Shown: positions 1-7,840 of the stretch, in pieces | Layout of the letters: each line of letters opens with the position of its first letter | How positions within the stretch are numbered: the stretch's first letter is position 1 | Assembly: GCA_021163285.1 (NCBI GenBank) | Contig: JAGGXA010000164.1 | Span: forward strand, 1 to 34,053 | Reading direction: 5' to 3' | DNA from: Deltaproteobacteria bacterium | GTDB lineage: Bacteria; Desulfobacterota; DSM-4660; Desulfatiglandales; Desulfatiglandaceae | Length of the DNA stretch: 34,053 bases | The notes under the pieces: model-generated | What the model saw: the letters and a program-made list of their open reading frames with translations, nothing else | What the model was told of the DNA's origin: nothing | Database searches by the model: none | Program-made: the position numbers and the translations under genes

Positions 1-404
1 ACTGTCTGCACAGGACGAAATATTCTGTAACCGTTCACGGAACGTTGAAATTTAAAATAGAAATTGGAAACCTGTCTCAAAGTTGAATTCTTAATGCTCT
101 TGCCATAAAGCAATCCTTCCAGTCAGTTATCAAGACAAAAAATTTGTTTTACCACCCTTATTCGGCCCTTTTCTTGCTTATTTACCGTTCAATGGTAATA
201 TTTCAATATTCAGGAATAATAATTCATCGGTTCCTGCAACCATTTACAGTCCGGTCAAAAAAAGAAGGCCGGGTTTCCTGTTAACATCGGTTTGAATGGG
301 TAAATCCATGAAACAGCAGATTTACCCCGTTAAATGATACCTAAATCCTGCAAGCGTCGAGTTTGCCGAAGATGCAAAATAGTTTATGCAGGTTTTAGGT
401 GATA
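1..404. other. Non-coding left flank with one hairpin
   Basis: No convincing ORF was seen on either strand. The stretch holds a perfect 9-bp hairpin (298-327, listed separately) and one short copy of the GGACGAAATA motif near base 13 that recurs elsewhere in the window. It probably contains the promoter of the gene starting at 405, but I could not assign -35/-10 boxes with confidence. Confidence 0.5.
298..327 (+). repeat. Perfect 9-bp inverted repeat upstream of first gene
   Basis: GGGTAAATC and GATTTACCC pair perfectly around a 12-nt loop, about 80 nt before the start of the coiled-coil gene. It has no U-run, so it is not a classical terminator. It could be a 5'-UTR hairpin, an operator or a chance palindrome. 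Confidence 0.4.
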
Positions 405-1265
405 ATGAGCGCTGAAAATATGGACACTGAAATTCATAGGCCCGGAGATATTGATTATTCCTTAACCGCGATTAAAAATTGTTCCATAATGCTTGATATA
501 GGCAGTGAATACCTTTGTGAAACACCTCTTTTACAAAAGGTGGGCACCTGCCTAAAAGAAAATGTCTCCTATTTAATCGATCACATCAATGACATCAAAA
601 AACAATTCGTAGGGAAACCTGCCCAGAAAACAAAGTTAGAAGATCGTCTCGAACAACTTGCCGATTTTTCAAGACTTCTGCAAAAGACTGAGAAAGATAT
701 AATACAAAAATGCATTTCCGGCGAGCTTGGCGATAAATTCATGCCGGTTGTAAAAGAGATTAATTTCCTTAGAGGCAGGGTGGAAGGGAATCCCATCTCC
801 TATACAAAAATTGATTCCGCACTCGGCATTATTGGCCGGTTCAAATTCGTTGCAACATCCATTAAGTCTGTATTTTTCTTTCTTTTTAAAATCTTCTTTG
901 TGTGTGCCCTGATCTGCCTGATCGTCTTTTCATTGCTTTATTTTAATATGGGTTCGGAAAAAGAGATAACTTCCAGGATTAATCAAAAAAAAGACCTGCT
1001 CAGCTCTGAAAAGGCCCGGTTTTCCATCTTAAATAAGAAAATTGAGCAAATTCAGAAAAAAATAGATACCATTAATCAGGACGAATTAAAACGGCAGGAC
1101 GTAATAGAACTGATTGATCTGAATATCAAAGTCTATAGGTTAGAAGAAGAAAAGCAAAACAGATTAAGCAAGCTTAAAAACATAAAAGATTCACTCAATA
1201 AATGTCAGGACGAACTGGAAGAGATGCAGCGCAAATCTATATGGCAAAGGCTTTTAAAACAATGA
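405..1265 (+). CDS. Membrane-anchored coiled-coil protein, unknown function
   Basis: I do not recognise a family. The 286-residue product has a charged helical N-terminal half and one strongly hydrophobic segment at about residues 155-185 (rich in Phe, Leu, Ile and Val). After it comes a Lys/Glu/Gln-rich region with coiled-coil character to the C-terminus. There is no obvious signal peptide, catalytic motif or metal site. A single internal membrane segment with soluble helical domains on both sides suggests a structural or scaffolding role (inference). The track begins at GTG 399. ATG 405 is preferred because AGGTG lies just before it. The gene stands alone on the plus strand, and the next gene is convergent. 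Confidence 0.7.
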   Translation: MSAENMDTEIHRPGDIDYSLTAIKNCSIMLDIGSEYLCETPLLQKVGTCLKENVSYLIDHINDIKKQFVGKPAQKTKLEDRLEQLADFSRLLQKTEKDIIQKCISGELGDKFMPVVKEINFLRGRVEGNPISYTKIDSALGIIGRFKFVATSIKSVFFFLFKIFFVCALICLIVFSLLYFNMGSEKEITSRINQKKDLLSSEKARFSILNKKIEQIQKKIDTINQDELKRQDVIELIDLNIKVYRLEEEKQNRLSKLKNIKDSLNKCQDELEEMQRKSIWQRLLKQ

Positions 1266-1390
1266 TACCCTGCCCTCCTCCGGGCCATTTTACATCTTGA
1301 GCCAATTTTAAAACATCTCATTTCAAAGTCCGCCCTTATCTGCCAATTTCTGCGTCAGGCTCAAGTTTTAAAGGACGAAATACTCACATG

Positions 1391-1415
1391 ATTCCTGTGG
1401 TCAGGAATTTTAAAA
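1391..1415 (+). terminator. Possible terminator between convergent genes
   Basis: ATTCCTG and CAGGAAT form a 7-bp stem with a 4-nt loop, followed by TTTTAAAAA. It lies between the plus-strand coiled-coil gene and the convergent solute-binding protein gene. The stem is AT-rich and short, so this is a weak call. Confidence 0.35.
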
Positions 1416-1440
1416 AGTGGCCGAAGTCAAAACCAAATCT

Positions 1441-2646
1441 TTATTCTTCAAACCCTGCAAATCTGACACGAACGAATTTATGATTCTCTATTCTGATAAA
1501 GACCATGTCATTTTTTCCAAGCCCGTCATGGTCGGCAGGGCTGAAATTGAAAACGCCGGTACATCCTTTAAAACCCTTTGTTTTTTCAAGTGCGTCCCTT
1601 AGTCTTAAACGGGTTACATTACCACGACACCTGATAAAAGCATCATAAAGGAGCCATATAATATCGTATCCATGTCCTGATATCTGGTCTGCCCCTACCC
1701 CGAACCGGGTCATCATCCTCTCCTGAAAAGCCGTTATAACAGGACGAACAGGGTCATCCTCGTTAAGTTGAAAAGGAACGACCGGCTTTCCGGCTGGAAA
1801 TTCGACTCCTTCCATTGCATCCCCGCCCAGATCAATGATAAAACCAAATCCAAAGGCATGCGTTCCTATAACAGGGATATTTATCCCAAGGTTTCGCATG
1901 TTTCTGCATATGACAGGTGCGGGTGGACCACCGGTTACAGCGTATAATGCATCGGCCCCTTCAGTTTTTATTAAAGGCATAAGCTTTATCAACTGGGGGG
2001 TCATATCGATATCAGCGGGGCTATGTGTCTCATTCGATACGATCGCTTTAATTCCTGTTTTTTCGGCAATATCTCTAAAATCATGCGCAAGGCTTTGAGC
2101 CAAAGGCCAGTTGCCTGCAAAGACAAGCACTTTCCTGTATCCTCGTGCAAGGCACAAGTCCACCACCTTCCGGGTGACGACTATATCGTTCTGAGCAATA
2201 TTAAATGACCAGCGCTGTTTCAATGCGCGCAGCCCAGGATTAGACGGACACACAATGATATTGGTAATCCCCTCCCTTTCAGCAATTGCCCTCGCAGTTG
2301 GCTGGAAGTTGTCTTCAAAGGGGCCAACCACTGCCAGAATTTTGTTGTCACGGGCAAATTTCAGCATATTAAAAGAAATTCTGGTAATATCAAACCCGTT
2401 ATCTTTAATAACAAGCTCCATGGGATGGCCATTTATTCCGCCCATTTTATTAATCCTTTCCACCTCCATCTCCATGGCCATCTTCAGTGTTCTCGCGGGA
2501 TTTGCCCATGGCCCCGTCAACTCAAGGTTGACACCGATCTTATAAGGGCTTTTATCAACTGCCACGGCAGATGAAACCGGTAAAAAGATAATGAAAAGAG
2601 ATAGAATCAAAACCATTGTCAGGTTATTCAGCTTAAAGTTAATCAC
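1441..2646 (-). CDS. ABC transporter substrate-binding protein, LivK (branched-chain amino acid) type
   Basis: The 401-residue protein has a Sec signal peptide: a hydrophobic run at residues 9-24 followed by an AVA-like cleavage site near residue 29. The mature protein shows the periplasmic-binding fold of the Leu/Ile/Val-binding family (Peripla_BP_6), with an N-terminal GVNLELTGPWA strand and ligand-pocket regions such as VGPFEDN and THSPADIDMTPQL. The family delivers amino acids, amides or aromatic acids to Liv-type permeases. No permease or ATPase genes are present, so this is an orphan receptor. The start is GTG, with AAGGAG about 11 nt upstream. A palindromic repeat separates it from the biosynthetic cluster, so co-transcription is uncertain. 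Ligand unknown. Confidence 0.88.
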   Translation of the reverse strand: MINFKLNNLTMVLILSLFIIFLPVSSAVAVDKSPYKIGVNLELTGPWANPARTLKMAMEMEVERINKMGGINGHPMELVIKDNGFDITRISFNMLKFARDNKILAVVGPFEDNFQPTARAIAEREGITNIIVCPSNPGLRALKQRWSFNIAQNDIVVTRKVVDLCLARGYRKVLVFAGNWPLAQSLAHDFRDIAEKTGIKAIVSNETHSPADIDMTPQLIKLMPLIKTEGADALYAVTGGPPAPVICRNMRNLGINIPVIGTHAFGFGFIIDLGGDAMEGVEFPAGKPVVPFQLNEDDPVRPVITAFQERMMTRFGVGADQISGHGYDIIWLLYDAFIRCRGNVTRLRLRDALEKTKGFKGCTGVFNFSPADHDGLGKNDMVFIRIENHKFVRVRFAGFEE

Positions 2647-2768
2647 AACCTTATAATCTCCTTTAAGTATTATACGTTACTACTTGAATTATATCAATAT
2701 ATAATCCTTTCCAGCAACCGAGGCAACGTCCCGCAAAAAAAATAACCGCTTCCGGGCGGACATTATTC

Positions 2769-2930
2769 AGGGAACTTACAGAAAATAATCTCAGCATCCT
2801 GCTTGCCCTTTTGCCCGTCTTCTGCGTTGCGGTAACAGTTGTATAGTTCACTATGCAAATGTTACCACGCCTTGAAGACGAACAAAAATTCTGCGCGATA
2901 TGCTGAGATTATTACCTTTCAGTTCCCTTA
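2769..2930. repeat. Palindromic repeat family A, copy 1 (about 160 bp)
   Basis: The two halves are near-complementary: AGGGAACTTACAGAAAATAA at the left end matches the reverse complement of the right end, which closes with CAGTTCCCTTA. The whole element is nearly identical to the reverse complement of 16359-16518. The centre contains ATAGTTCACTAT. The right end coincides with the TAA stop codon of the U32-family gene. There is no transposase ORF. It resembles a MITE or other non-autonomous palindromic repeat. Confidence 0.8.
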
Positions 2931-4082
2931 TTGCAGAACCTCAATTGCTTTATCAAACTTTTCTATCATCTCCATTCTCCAATCTTCATCTATGGTTACG
3001 GCACGGCCTGCAATTTTTTCGCAATAACCGCAAATCTCACAATCCGTATGAAGACAGTCGATCTTTTTTATATGATCAAGAAAACCATCCAGCCTGGTGT
3101 TGTCTATATAGACCTTTTGAGGAAAGGGTTCACGTAATACTCCCATAATCCGGTCCATTTTCTCCTTTTCGATCAGATCCGGACGGTCAATAAGATCAAG
3201 GTTCGGCTGTATATATATTCCCTCCTGAGGGAGTGTCAATATCTCGGCAAGGTTTCCGGGATAAGACCTGAGCTCATAGGCATTAAGTATCCTGATAAGA
3301 CTTTCCGTCCCCCTGAATCTTTCTACAAGCTTAATGCAGTCTATGCCTGCATCCTCATAATAACAGATATCCTCTGGACGTATCCAGCATGACCTTAAAA
3401 ATTCCGACGGTCTAAAGAGCTTCCTTCTCTGGCAGGACAGCTTGCAGTAATCGACTGCAAAACCACCTGATGGGTGACTGTTCTGCGAGCCGTGAGAAAC
3501 CATATTACGGTGATGCAGATCAAAAGGGCAGTTATAGAGGCAACAGTGATTGGCTATTACCTCAAGCTCGCAATCCACCCCTTCCCTGATGAGGCCCAAT
3601 GTTTTGAAGTCCCTTGTCACGGATTCGGGCAGGATGATCTTATCCGCCCCCATCTCTTCCCAGAAACGTGCAAGATAGACGCTGTTTATCCGGGCAAAGG
3701 ATGAAATGCTCACTTTTAGCTGAGGGAAGTTCTTTTTGATCAACTGGATGAGAAAAGGGAGTGAAACCGTCACCATATCGGCTCCGGTCGAGGAGATCCA
3801 TTCAAGATGTTCCATGATCCGCTTATGCCCTTTTTTTGTGAACTCTTCATTATCAAAACAGGTGGCATTTATTATGTAGTTAAAACTCAATCCCCTCCTC
3901 CGGGTTTCGGAAATAAAGCCTTTTGCCTCCTCCTTATACACCCTGGGGATAAATATGAGCATCCTGCCGCCACCGAGAGGGTCTCCCCATGCCTGGCCAT
4001 AGAGACTGCTCACGGTAGTTCCCTCAAGATTATCTAAAAGCGCCGGGTCCCAATTGGTTGCAATCGAATATTGAACACCCAT
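2928..4082 (-). CDS. U32-family (peptidase U32-like) iron-sulfur protein, paralog 2
   Basis: The 384-residue product belongs to the U32 family, whose characterised members UbiU, UbiV, TrhP and RlhA are [4Fe-4S] proteins acting in hydroxylation rather than proteolysis. The upstream gene encodes a clear paralog with the same N-terminal pattern (SxxTNWDxxLLD). Shared Cys sites are a CC-x3-CP motif at about residue 208, further downstream cysteines, and CWIRPEDI. At the C-terminus is a C-x4-C-x2-C-x2-C cluster (TDCEICGYC) suggesting a second metal site (inference). ATG 4082 is chosen over TTG 4088 because AAGGAG sits 8 nt upstream of it. The gap to the upstream gene is 2 nt, so the two are surely co-transcribed. 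Substrate unknown. Confidence 0.8.
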   Translation of the reverse strand: MGVQYSIATNWDPALLDNLEGTTVSSLYGQAWGDPLGGGRMLIFIPRVYKEEAKGFISETRRRGLSFNYIINATCFDNEEFTKKGHKRIMEHLEWISSTGADMVTVSLPFLIQLIKKNFPQLKVSISSFARINSVYLARFWEEMGADKIILPESVTRDFKTLGLIREGVDCELEVIANHCCLYNCPFDLHHRNMVSHGSQNSHPSGGFAVDYCKLSCQRRKLFRPSEFLRSCWIRPEDICYYEDAGIDCIKLVERFRGTESLIRILNAYELRSYPGNLAEILTLPQEGIYIQPNLDLIDRPDLIEKEKMDRIMGVLREPFPQKVYIDNTRLDGFLDHIKKIDCLHTDCEICGYCEKIAGRAVTIDEDWRMEMIEKFDKAIEVLQ

Positions 4083-4084
4083 TC

Positions 4085-5260
4085 TCAATTCTCCTTAAAG
4101 ACATCGCCGTTTAACATGGCCTTGATAAAATCTTCAAAAGGCTTGCGCCGCTTTTCCGCCTCATCCCTGTCAAAATGGCCTGTCTTATCAAAGGTTCTTT
4201 GACAGAAACCGCACTTTTCGCAGTCTCTGTTGCGGCAGGAGCCGTTTTCCCGGAAAAAATCAATAAAATTCCCAAACTTCTTGTTATCTATATATATAAA
4301 ATCCCTGAAGGCAAAATTCATAAGCCCTGCTATCCGTCCGATCTTTGAAACATTAACATGTTCCGGTTTATTGAAATAATCAAGATTCGGCTTTAAATAG
4401 ACGTCAGGGTTTGTAAGTGTGAGTATGTCTATGAGATTTCCGTCAAAGCTCCTCTTTTGATAGCTCATTACCGTATTAAGGAGCACCTCTGACTTTTTGA
4501 ACCTTTCCACCACCTTGAATTTGTTAAATCCGATCTCTTCATAGGCCCAAAGGTCTTCAGGCCTGATCCAGCAGGCCTTAATGATCTCGACCGGCTCTGT
4601 AAATTTCTTCAGGGTGCAATTGAAATAAGGAAATTGAAGGTAACATGAATTGTCCATGCTATGGGTCTGTGAGGCGTGGCCGTCATGAGCCACATGCTCC
4701 AATTGATGGGGACAGTCGCGCAGACAGCAGGGATTGGAAATAAGCTCAATCTCACATTTAACCGCCTCCCTGATGGCGGAAAGCGTATCAAAATCCCGGT
4801 TTATATTCTCATCAATAATCATCTCATCCACACCAAAGTCCTCATATTGTTTCGCCCTGCTCACGGAGTTTATCCGGCATACGCTCGAGGCCTTGATCTT
4901 CATCCCCGGGAGGACTTCCTGAACCAGTTTTATCATGTAAGGAAAGCCGACTGTTACAAAATCCACACCAATAGAACCTATCCATTCAAGAAGCTCTACA
5001 ATCTCTCTGTATCCCTTCCTTGAATAGTGAATATTGTTTATGCACATCGTGTTCAGAAGGTAATTAAATCTTATTCCCGCCTTATGCGCGTGCGTTACAT
5101 GTTCCCTTGCCTGCTCGCGGCTTATCTGCGGTAGCAAAAAAGAGGGCCTTGCTCCGCCTATCACATCAAAAGGGAGCTTTCCATATATTTCCTCGGTACA
5201 TGTGTCTTTAAGGCCATCCAGCAAAGAATCATCCCAGTTAGTCGATACTCTTAATTCCAT
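4085..5260 (-). CDS. U32-family (peptidase U32-like) iron-sulfur protein, paralog 1
   Basis: This 391-residue U32-family protein is homologous to the next gene along its whole length. It carries NPCCLRDCPH in the middle, CWIRPEDLW after it, and the same C-terminal C-x4-C-x2-C-x2-C spacing (RDCEKCGFC). The track ORF begins at 5326, but ATG 5260 (MELRVSTN) is preferred: GGAG lies at the right distance and the N-terminus then matches the paralog. The coding region overlaps the end of the LuxC-like gene by 23 bp. Paired U32 proteins have a precedent in the UbiU-UbiV heterodimer, which performs O2-independent ring hydroxylation. By analogy these two may form one complex (inference). Confidence 0.8.
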   Translation of the reverse strand: MELRVSTNWDDSLLDGLKDTCTEEIYGKLPFDVIGGARPSFLLPQISREQAREHVTHAHKAGIRFNYLLNTMCINNIHYSRKGYREIVELLEWIGSIGVDFVTVGFPYMIKLVQEVLPGMKIKASSVCRINSVSRAKQYEDFGVDEMIIDENINRDFDTLSAIREAVKCEIELISNPCCLRDCPHQLEHVAHDGHASQTHSMDNSCYLQFPYFNCTLKKFTEPVEIIKACWIRPEDLWAYEEIGFNKFKVVERFKKSEVLLNTVMSYQKRSFDGNLIDILTLTNPDVYLKPNLDYFNKPEHVNVSKIGRIAGLMNFAFRDFIYIDNKKFGNFIDFFRENGSCRNRDCEKCGFCQRTFDKTGHFDRDEAEKRRKPFEDFIKAMLNGDVFKEN

Positions 5261-6716
5261 AATCATTCTCCTTTTTCTCAACGTCGCACCAGCGCAAGAG
5301 GGAAGAGATTGGAGCAATACCGTCATGATGCCACATCATGGACGGCAATGCCATGTTGCCTGGTGATGTAATCCTCGCCACACCTGCCTCCCCAAGCCTT
5401 GATATAAACTCTTTTTCCCTGTTATCCCCTATTGACAGCGCTGCATTTTGCAAAAACGGCCCCAAAGGCCTGAGGGCTGGAATGATCTCAAAGATATCAT
5501 GCACGGCAAATACCCTGATAAACCTGTTCAGTGGAGAGGCATGAAAAATACCGGGGTCTTTTTCACAGACGACAGTCCATCCTGTGTTCTTTGAAGATGC
5601 AAACATGGTTACATCCTCTCCATTCAGTTCTCTGAACTCATATCTCCCCCTGAGTTGATTGATCAAAGCGGCCTCTCCCGGAGATAGGGCGCCCCGCGGC
5701 ATCTTTGTTTCCATCTTTTTCATCGCATTTGCCAGGGCACCGGCAAACTCCTTTGGCGATACCTCTCCCCCATCCTCCACGTAATAGACATGCGGCGCAA
5801 GACAGGCATGTTGATCAAACATGGAGATGTCATATGCAACAGATGCGGCAAGCGCATCAAGGGCATCATAATTCAATCTGTTCCTGCCAAGCACCCCGAA
5901 CCCTAACTTATGCCCGTGGGTCAGGACCGTGACCCTGCGGGGGATCCTCTTCATGACAGAGGTCAAGGTCTCCACTCCGCCGAAGAGGATTGCGGCATCC
6001 GCCTGATTAAAGGCTGCACTTTCCAGGTCTTTATTCCCTCCTTTCCAGTAAAGGGCTGCGAGACTGCAAGCCATTTCAGGGTCAATATCCTCAATCGTCT
6101 TTAAGTAGAGAGGGATAAATGAGGGTTCACCTGATGCCAGTTTTCCCAGGCAGGCGGACTTTATAAGGAGAGACCTCATGAAAACGAGATGGGGAAGGGC
6201 CGGGATATTCCCTGAAAAAAAAGAGACGATAAGCCGGGGTCCAAAGGCCCTGCAATAACCGTTTAAACTTTCCGAGTATTGAAAATCATCTAAATAGAAG
6301 GGATTTCCTGTCTCTGACTTGAGAGCACGCAGGATATCTTCCTTAAGGGAGCTTTTCATCTCCACATCAATGCTTTCATCCACTGCCCCGGGAGAAAGGC
6401 CGGTCATTACAGGTATTATCTTCAGCGCCAGTTTTCGGTATGGATATTTCCTGTCAAGCCACAAACGGGAGGCCTTGTCGAGTGTATGGACGATTTTCTC
6501 TACAGGCATACCGCTCAAGTATTTATCCCTCTTCTCTTTTAAGTAGCCTGCAAGAAGTGCCACCTTTTTTTTTGTGAGAACCGGAAACTTTAAATGGACA
6601 ATTTTGTCCCCGCGTTGATACTCTCCTGTTGTTACGGGGGGCATCTCAGGGCTGAAGCCGGGCGGGAAATAAAAGCCATTTGCCTCTATTACCTCCATCA
6701 CATTCCCCTCCATCAT
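5238..6716 (-). CDS. LuxC-like long-chain acyl-CoA/acyl-protein thioester reductase
   Basis: The 492-residue protein matches the LuxC family (PF05893), an aldehyde-dehydrogenase-fold NADPH-dependent reductase that turns an acyl thioester into an aldehyde. The best landmark is FDQHACLAPH at about residue 305, which fits the LuxC site where Cys carries the acyl group. The C-terminal half also has conserved LuxC-like patterns (ITSPGNMALPSMMWHHDGI). The start overlaps the stop of the LuxE-like gene as ATGATG. An internal ATG at 6698 has a stronger ribosome site (GGAGGGG, 6-nt spacing) and could be the true start. No luciferase genes are nearby, so bioluminescence is not implied. The partner LuxE-like enzyme directly upstream would supply the acyl thioester. 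Confidence 0.9.
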   Translation of the reverse strand: MMEGNVMEVIEANGFYFPPGFSPEMPPVTTGEYQRGDKIVHLKFPVLTKKKVALLAGYLKEKRDKYLSGMPVEKIVHTLDKASRLWLDRKYPYRKLALKIIPVMTGLSPGAVDESIDVEMKSSLKEDILRALKSETGNPFYLDDFQYSESLNGYCRAFGPRLIVSFFSGNIPALPHLVFMRSLLIKSACLGKLASGEPSFIPLYLKTIEDIDPEMACSLAALYWKGGNKDLESAAFNQADAAILFGGVETLTSVMKRIPRRVTVLTHGHKLGFGVLGRNRLNYDALDALAASVAYDISMFDQHACLAPHVYYVEDGGEVSPKEFAGALANAMKKMETKMPRGALSPGEAALINQLRGRYEFRELNGEDVTMFASSKNTGWTVVCEKDPGIFHASPLNRFIRVFAVHDIFEIIPALRPLGPFLQNAALSIGDNREKEFISRLGEAGVARITSPGNMALPSMMWHHDGIAPISSLLRWCDVEKKENDYGIKSID

Positions 6717-7840
6717 ATCCCTTCCATGATACCTGTCATCCTGCTCATCTCCTCTATTGTCAGGGAACAGCCGCGGACATCCCTTTCTCCGGCCCTCCCT
6801 GAAACCTCAAAACCACCATCAATAATCCTTCCAAGATCATCAGTCTGAATAGCGCAAATGTGTCCTCTGTTTGCCAGATCAAAGTACCTCAAAAGACCTG
6901 TCTCACCTATGGGCAGAGGCTCAAGAGTATCAGGGTTTACAACCAGGACCCTGGTCCATGGCGGGATAAATTTTGCAGGGAGATTATCCACCCCAAGGCC
7001 CCGGTTTTTCAGGTTGTTGTCATAATACTGTGAGGCTGTCTCGGTCATTCCAATGAGGTTTACACAAAATTCCCTTGAAACCCCCAGGAATTCTCCGCAA
7101 TAATCGAGAAATTCTTCCCTTACCACATCTCTGCTCTTTCCCTTGATCCCGCCTGCATCGAGGCATCTGGAACCTTTCGGGAGTCTGAATTTCAACCTGT
7201 TGGCCCTCAAAAAATCGAAAAAATTGATGAAGCCGAATGAACCTCCGCAAATGGTTGCCGGTATATTGTCCTCTTCAGAACTTCTGAGAGCGTCTGCAAG
7301 GGCATCGGCATCAAATCCATTCTTCCCTATAAAAAAACGGCTCCCCTGAAGGCCGAAAGAATCTTTCAACCTGTTCATGCCAAAAACCATAACCATATTT
7401 GGGGCGATATCAGGGGAAGGAGCAATAACAAAGAGCCTGCTCTTTATCCTGTCGGGAAAAAGGAGGCCTGAGGCAGCATGAGAAATGGTGGCCTTCATCA
7501 GTGCGAGTCCGCCCATATCATAGTCTACCCTGCCCTTTTGATCCGGATTAACGGTTCCGCTTGTCATGAATGTTTTAACTGTGAGAGAAGGAAGGAGGGT
7601 AAGACGAACCGCCTTAAAGACATCTGTGAAAACAGGGGGAACATCTTTCCAGGAGGCAATATTGCCGGGCGTAACCCCTCTCCTTTGACAATAACGCCTG
7701 TAGAGGGGGATATATTTATACTGGAGAGCAAAGCTCCTGATGGCCAGCCGGTTAAAGCCTTCATCATCCCGGTGGTCAACCCCTCTTTCGATAAAAGACA
7801 AGATATCTTCATCAACAGCCTTTACATCGGGGGGAAACAT
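6713..7840 (-). CDS. LuxE-like acyl-protein synthetase (acyl-AMP ligase)
   Basis: The 375-residue product fits the LuxE family (PF04443) of the ANL superfamily, which activates a carboxylic acid as an acyl-adenylate and then holds it as a thioester for LuxC. Visible landmarks are the PPVFTDVFK-like segment at about residue 70, the TSGTVN phosphate-binding loop, and a Cys 18 residues from the C-terminus (RGCSLTIEEM, Cys358). That Cys matches the acylated Cys near the C-terminus of LuxE. AGAGGT precedes ATG 7840. The gene overlaps the flavoprotein gene upstream by 19 bp and the LuxC-like gene downstream by 4 bp, so translational coupling is likely. Acid substrate unknown. Confidence 0.88.
   Translation of the reverse strand: MFPPDVKAVDEDILSFIERGVDHRDDEGFNRLAIRSFALQYKYIPLYRRYCQRRGVTPGNIASWKDVPPVFTDVFKAVRLTLLPSLTVKTFMTSGTVNPDQKGRVDYDMGGLALMKATISHAASGLLFPDRIKSRLFVIAPSPDIAPNMVMVFGMNRLKDSFGLQGSRFFIGKNGFDADALADALRSSEEDNIPATICGGSFGFINFFDFLRANRLKFRLPKGSRCLDAGGIKGKSRDVVREEFLDYCGEFLGVSREFCVNLIGMTETASQYYDNNLKNRGLGVDNLPAKFIPPWTRVLVVNPDTLEPLPIGETGLLRYFDLANRGHICAIQTDDLGRIIDGGFEVSGRAGERDVRGCSLTIEEMSRMTGIMEGI

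Noticed and set aside
2769-2930. CRISPR array or insertion sequence
   Set aside because: The repeat is one palindrome with no spacers and no transposase ORF; it is better described as a non-autonomous palindromic repeat.
5238-7840. Bioluminescence (lux) operon
   Set aside because: LuxC- and LuxE-like genes are present but there is no luxA/luxB luciferase or luxD. The neighbours point to a biosynthetic pathway instead.
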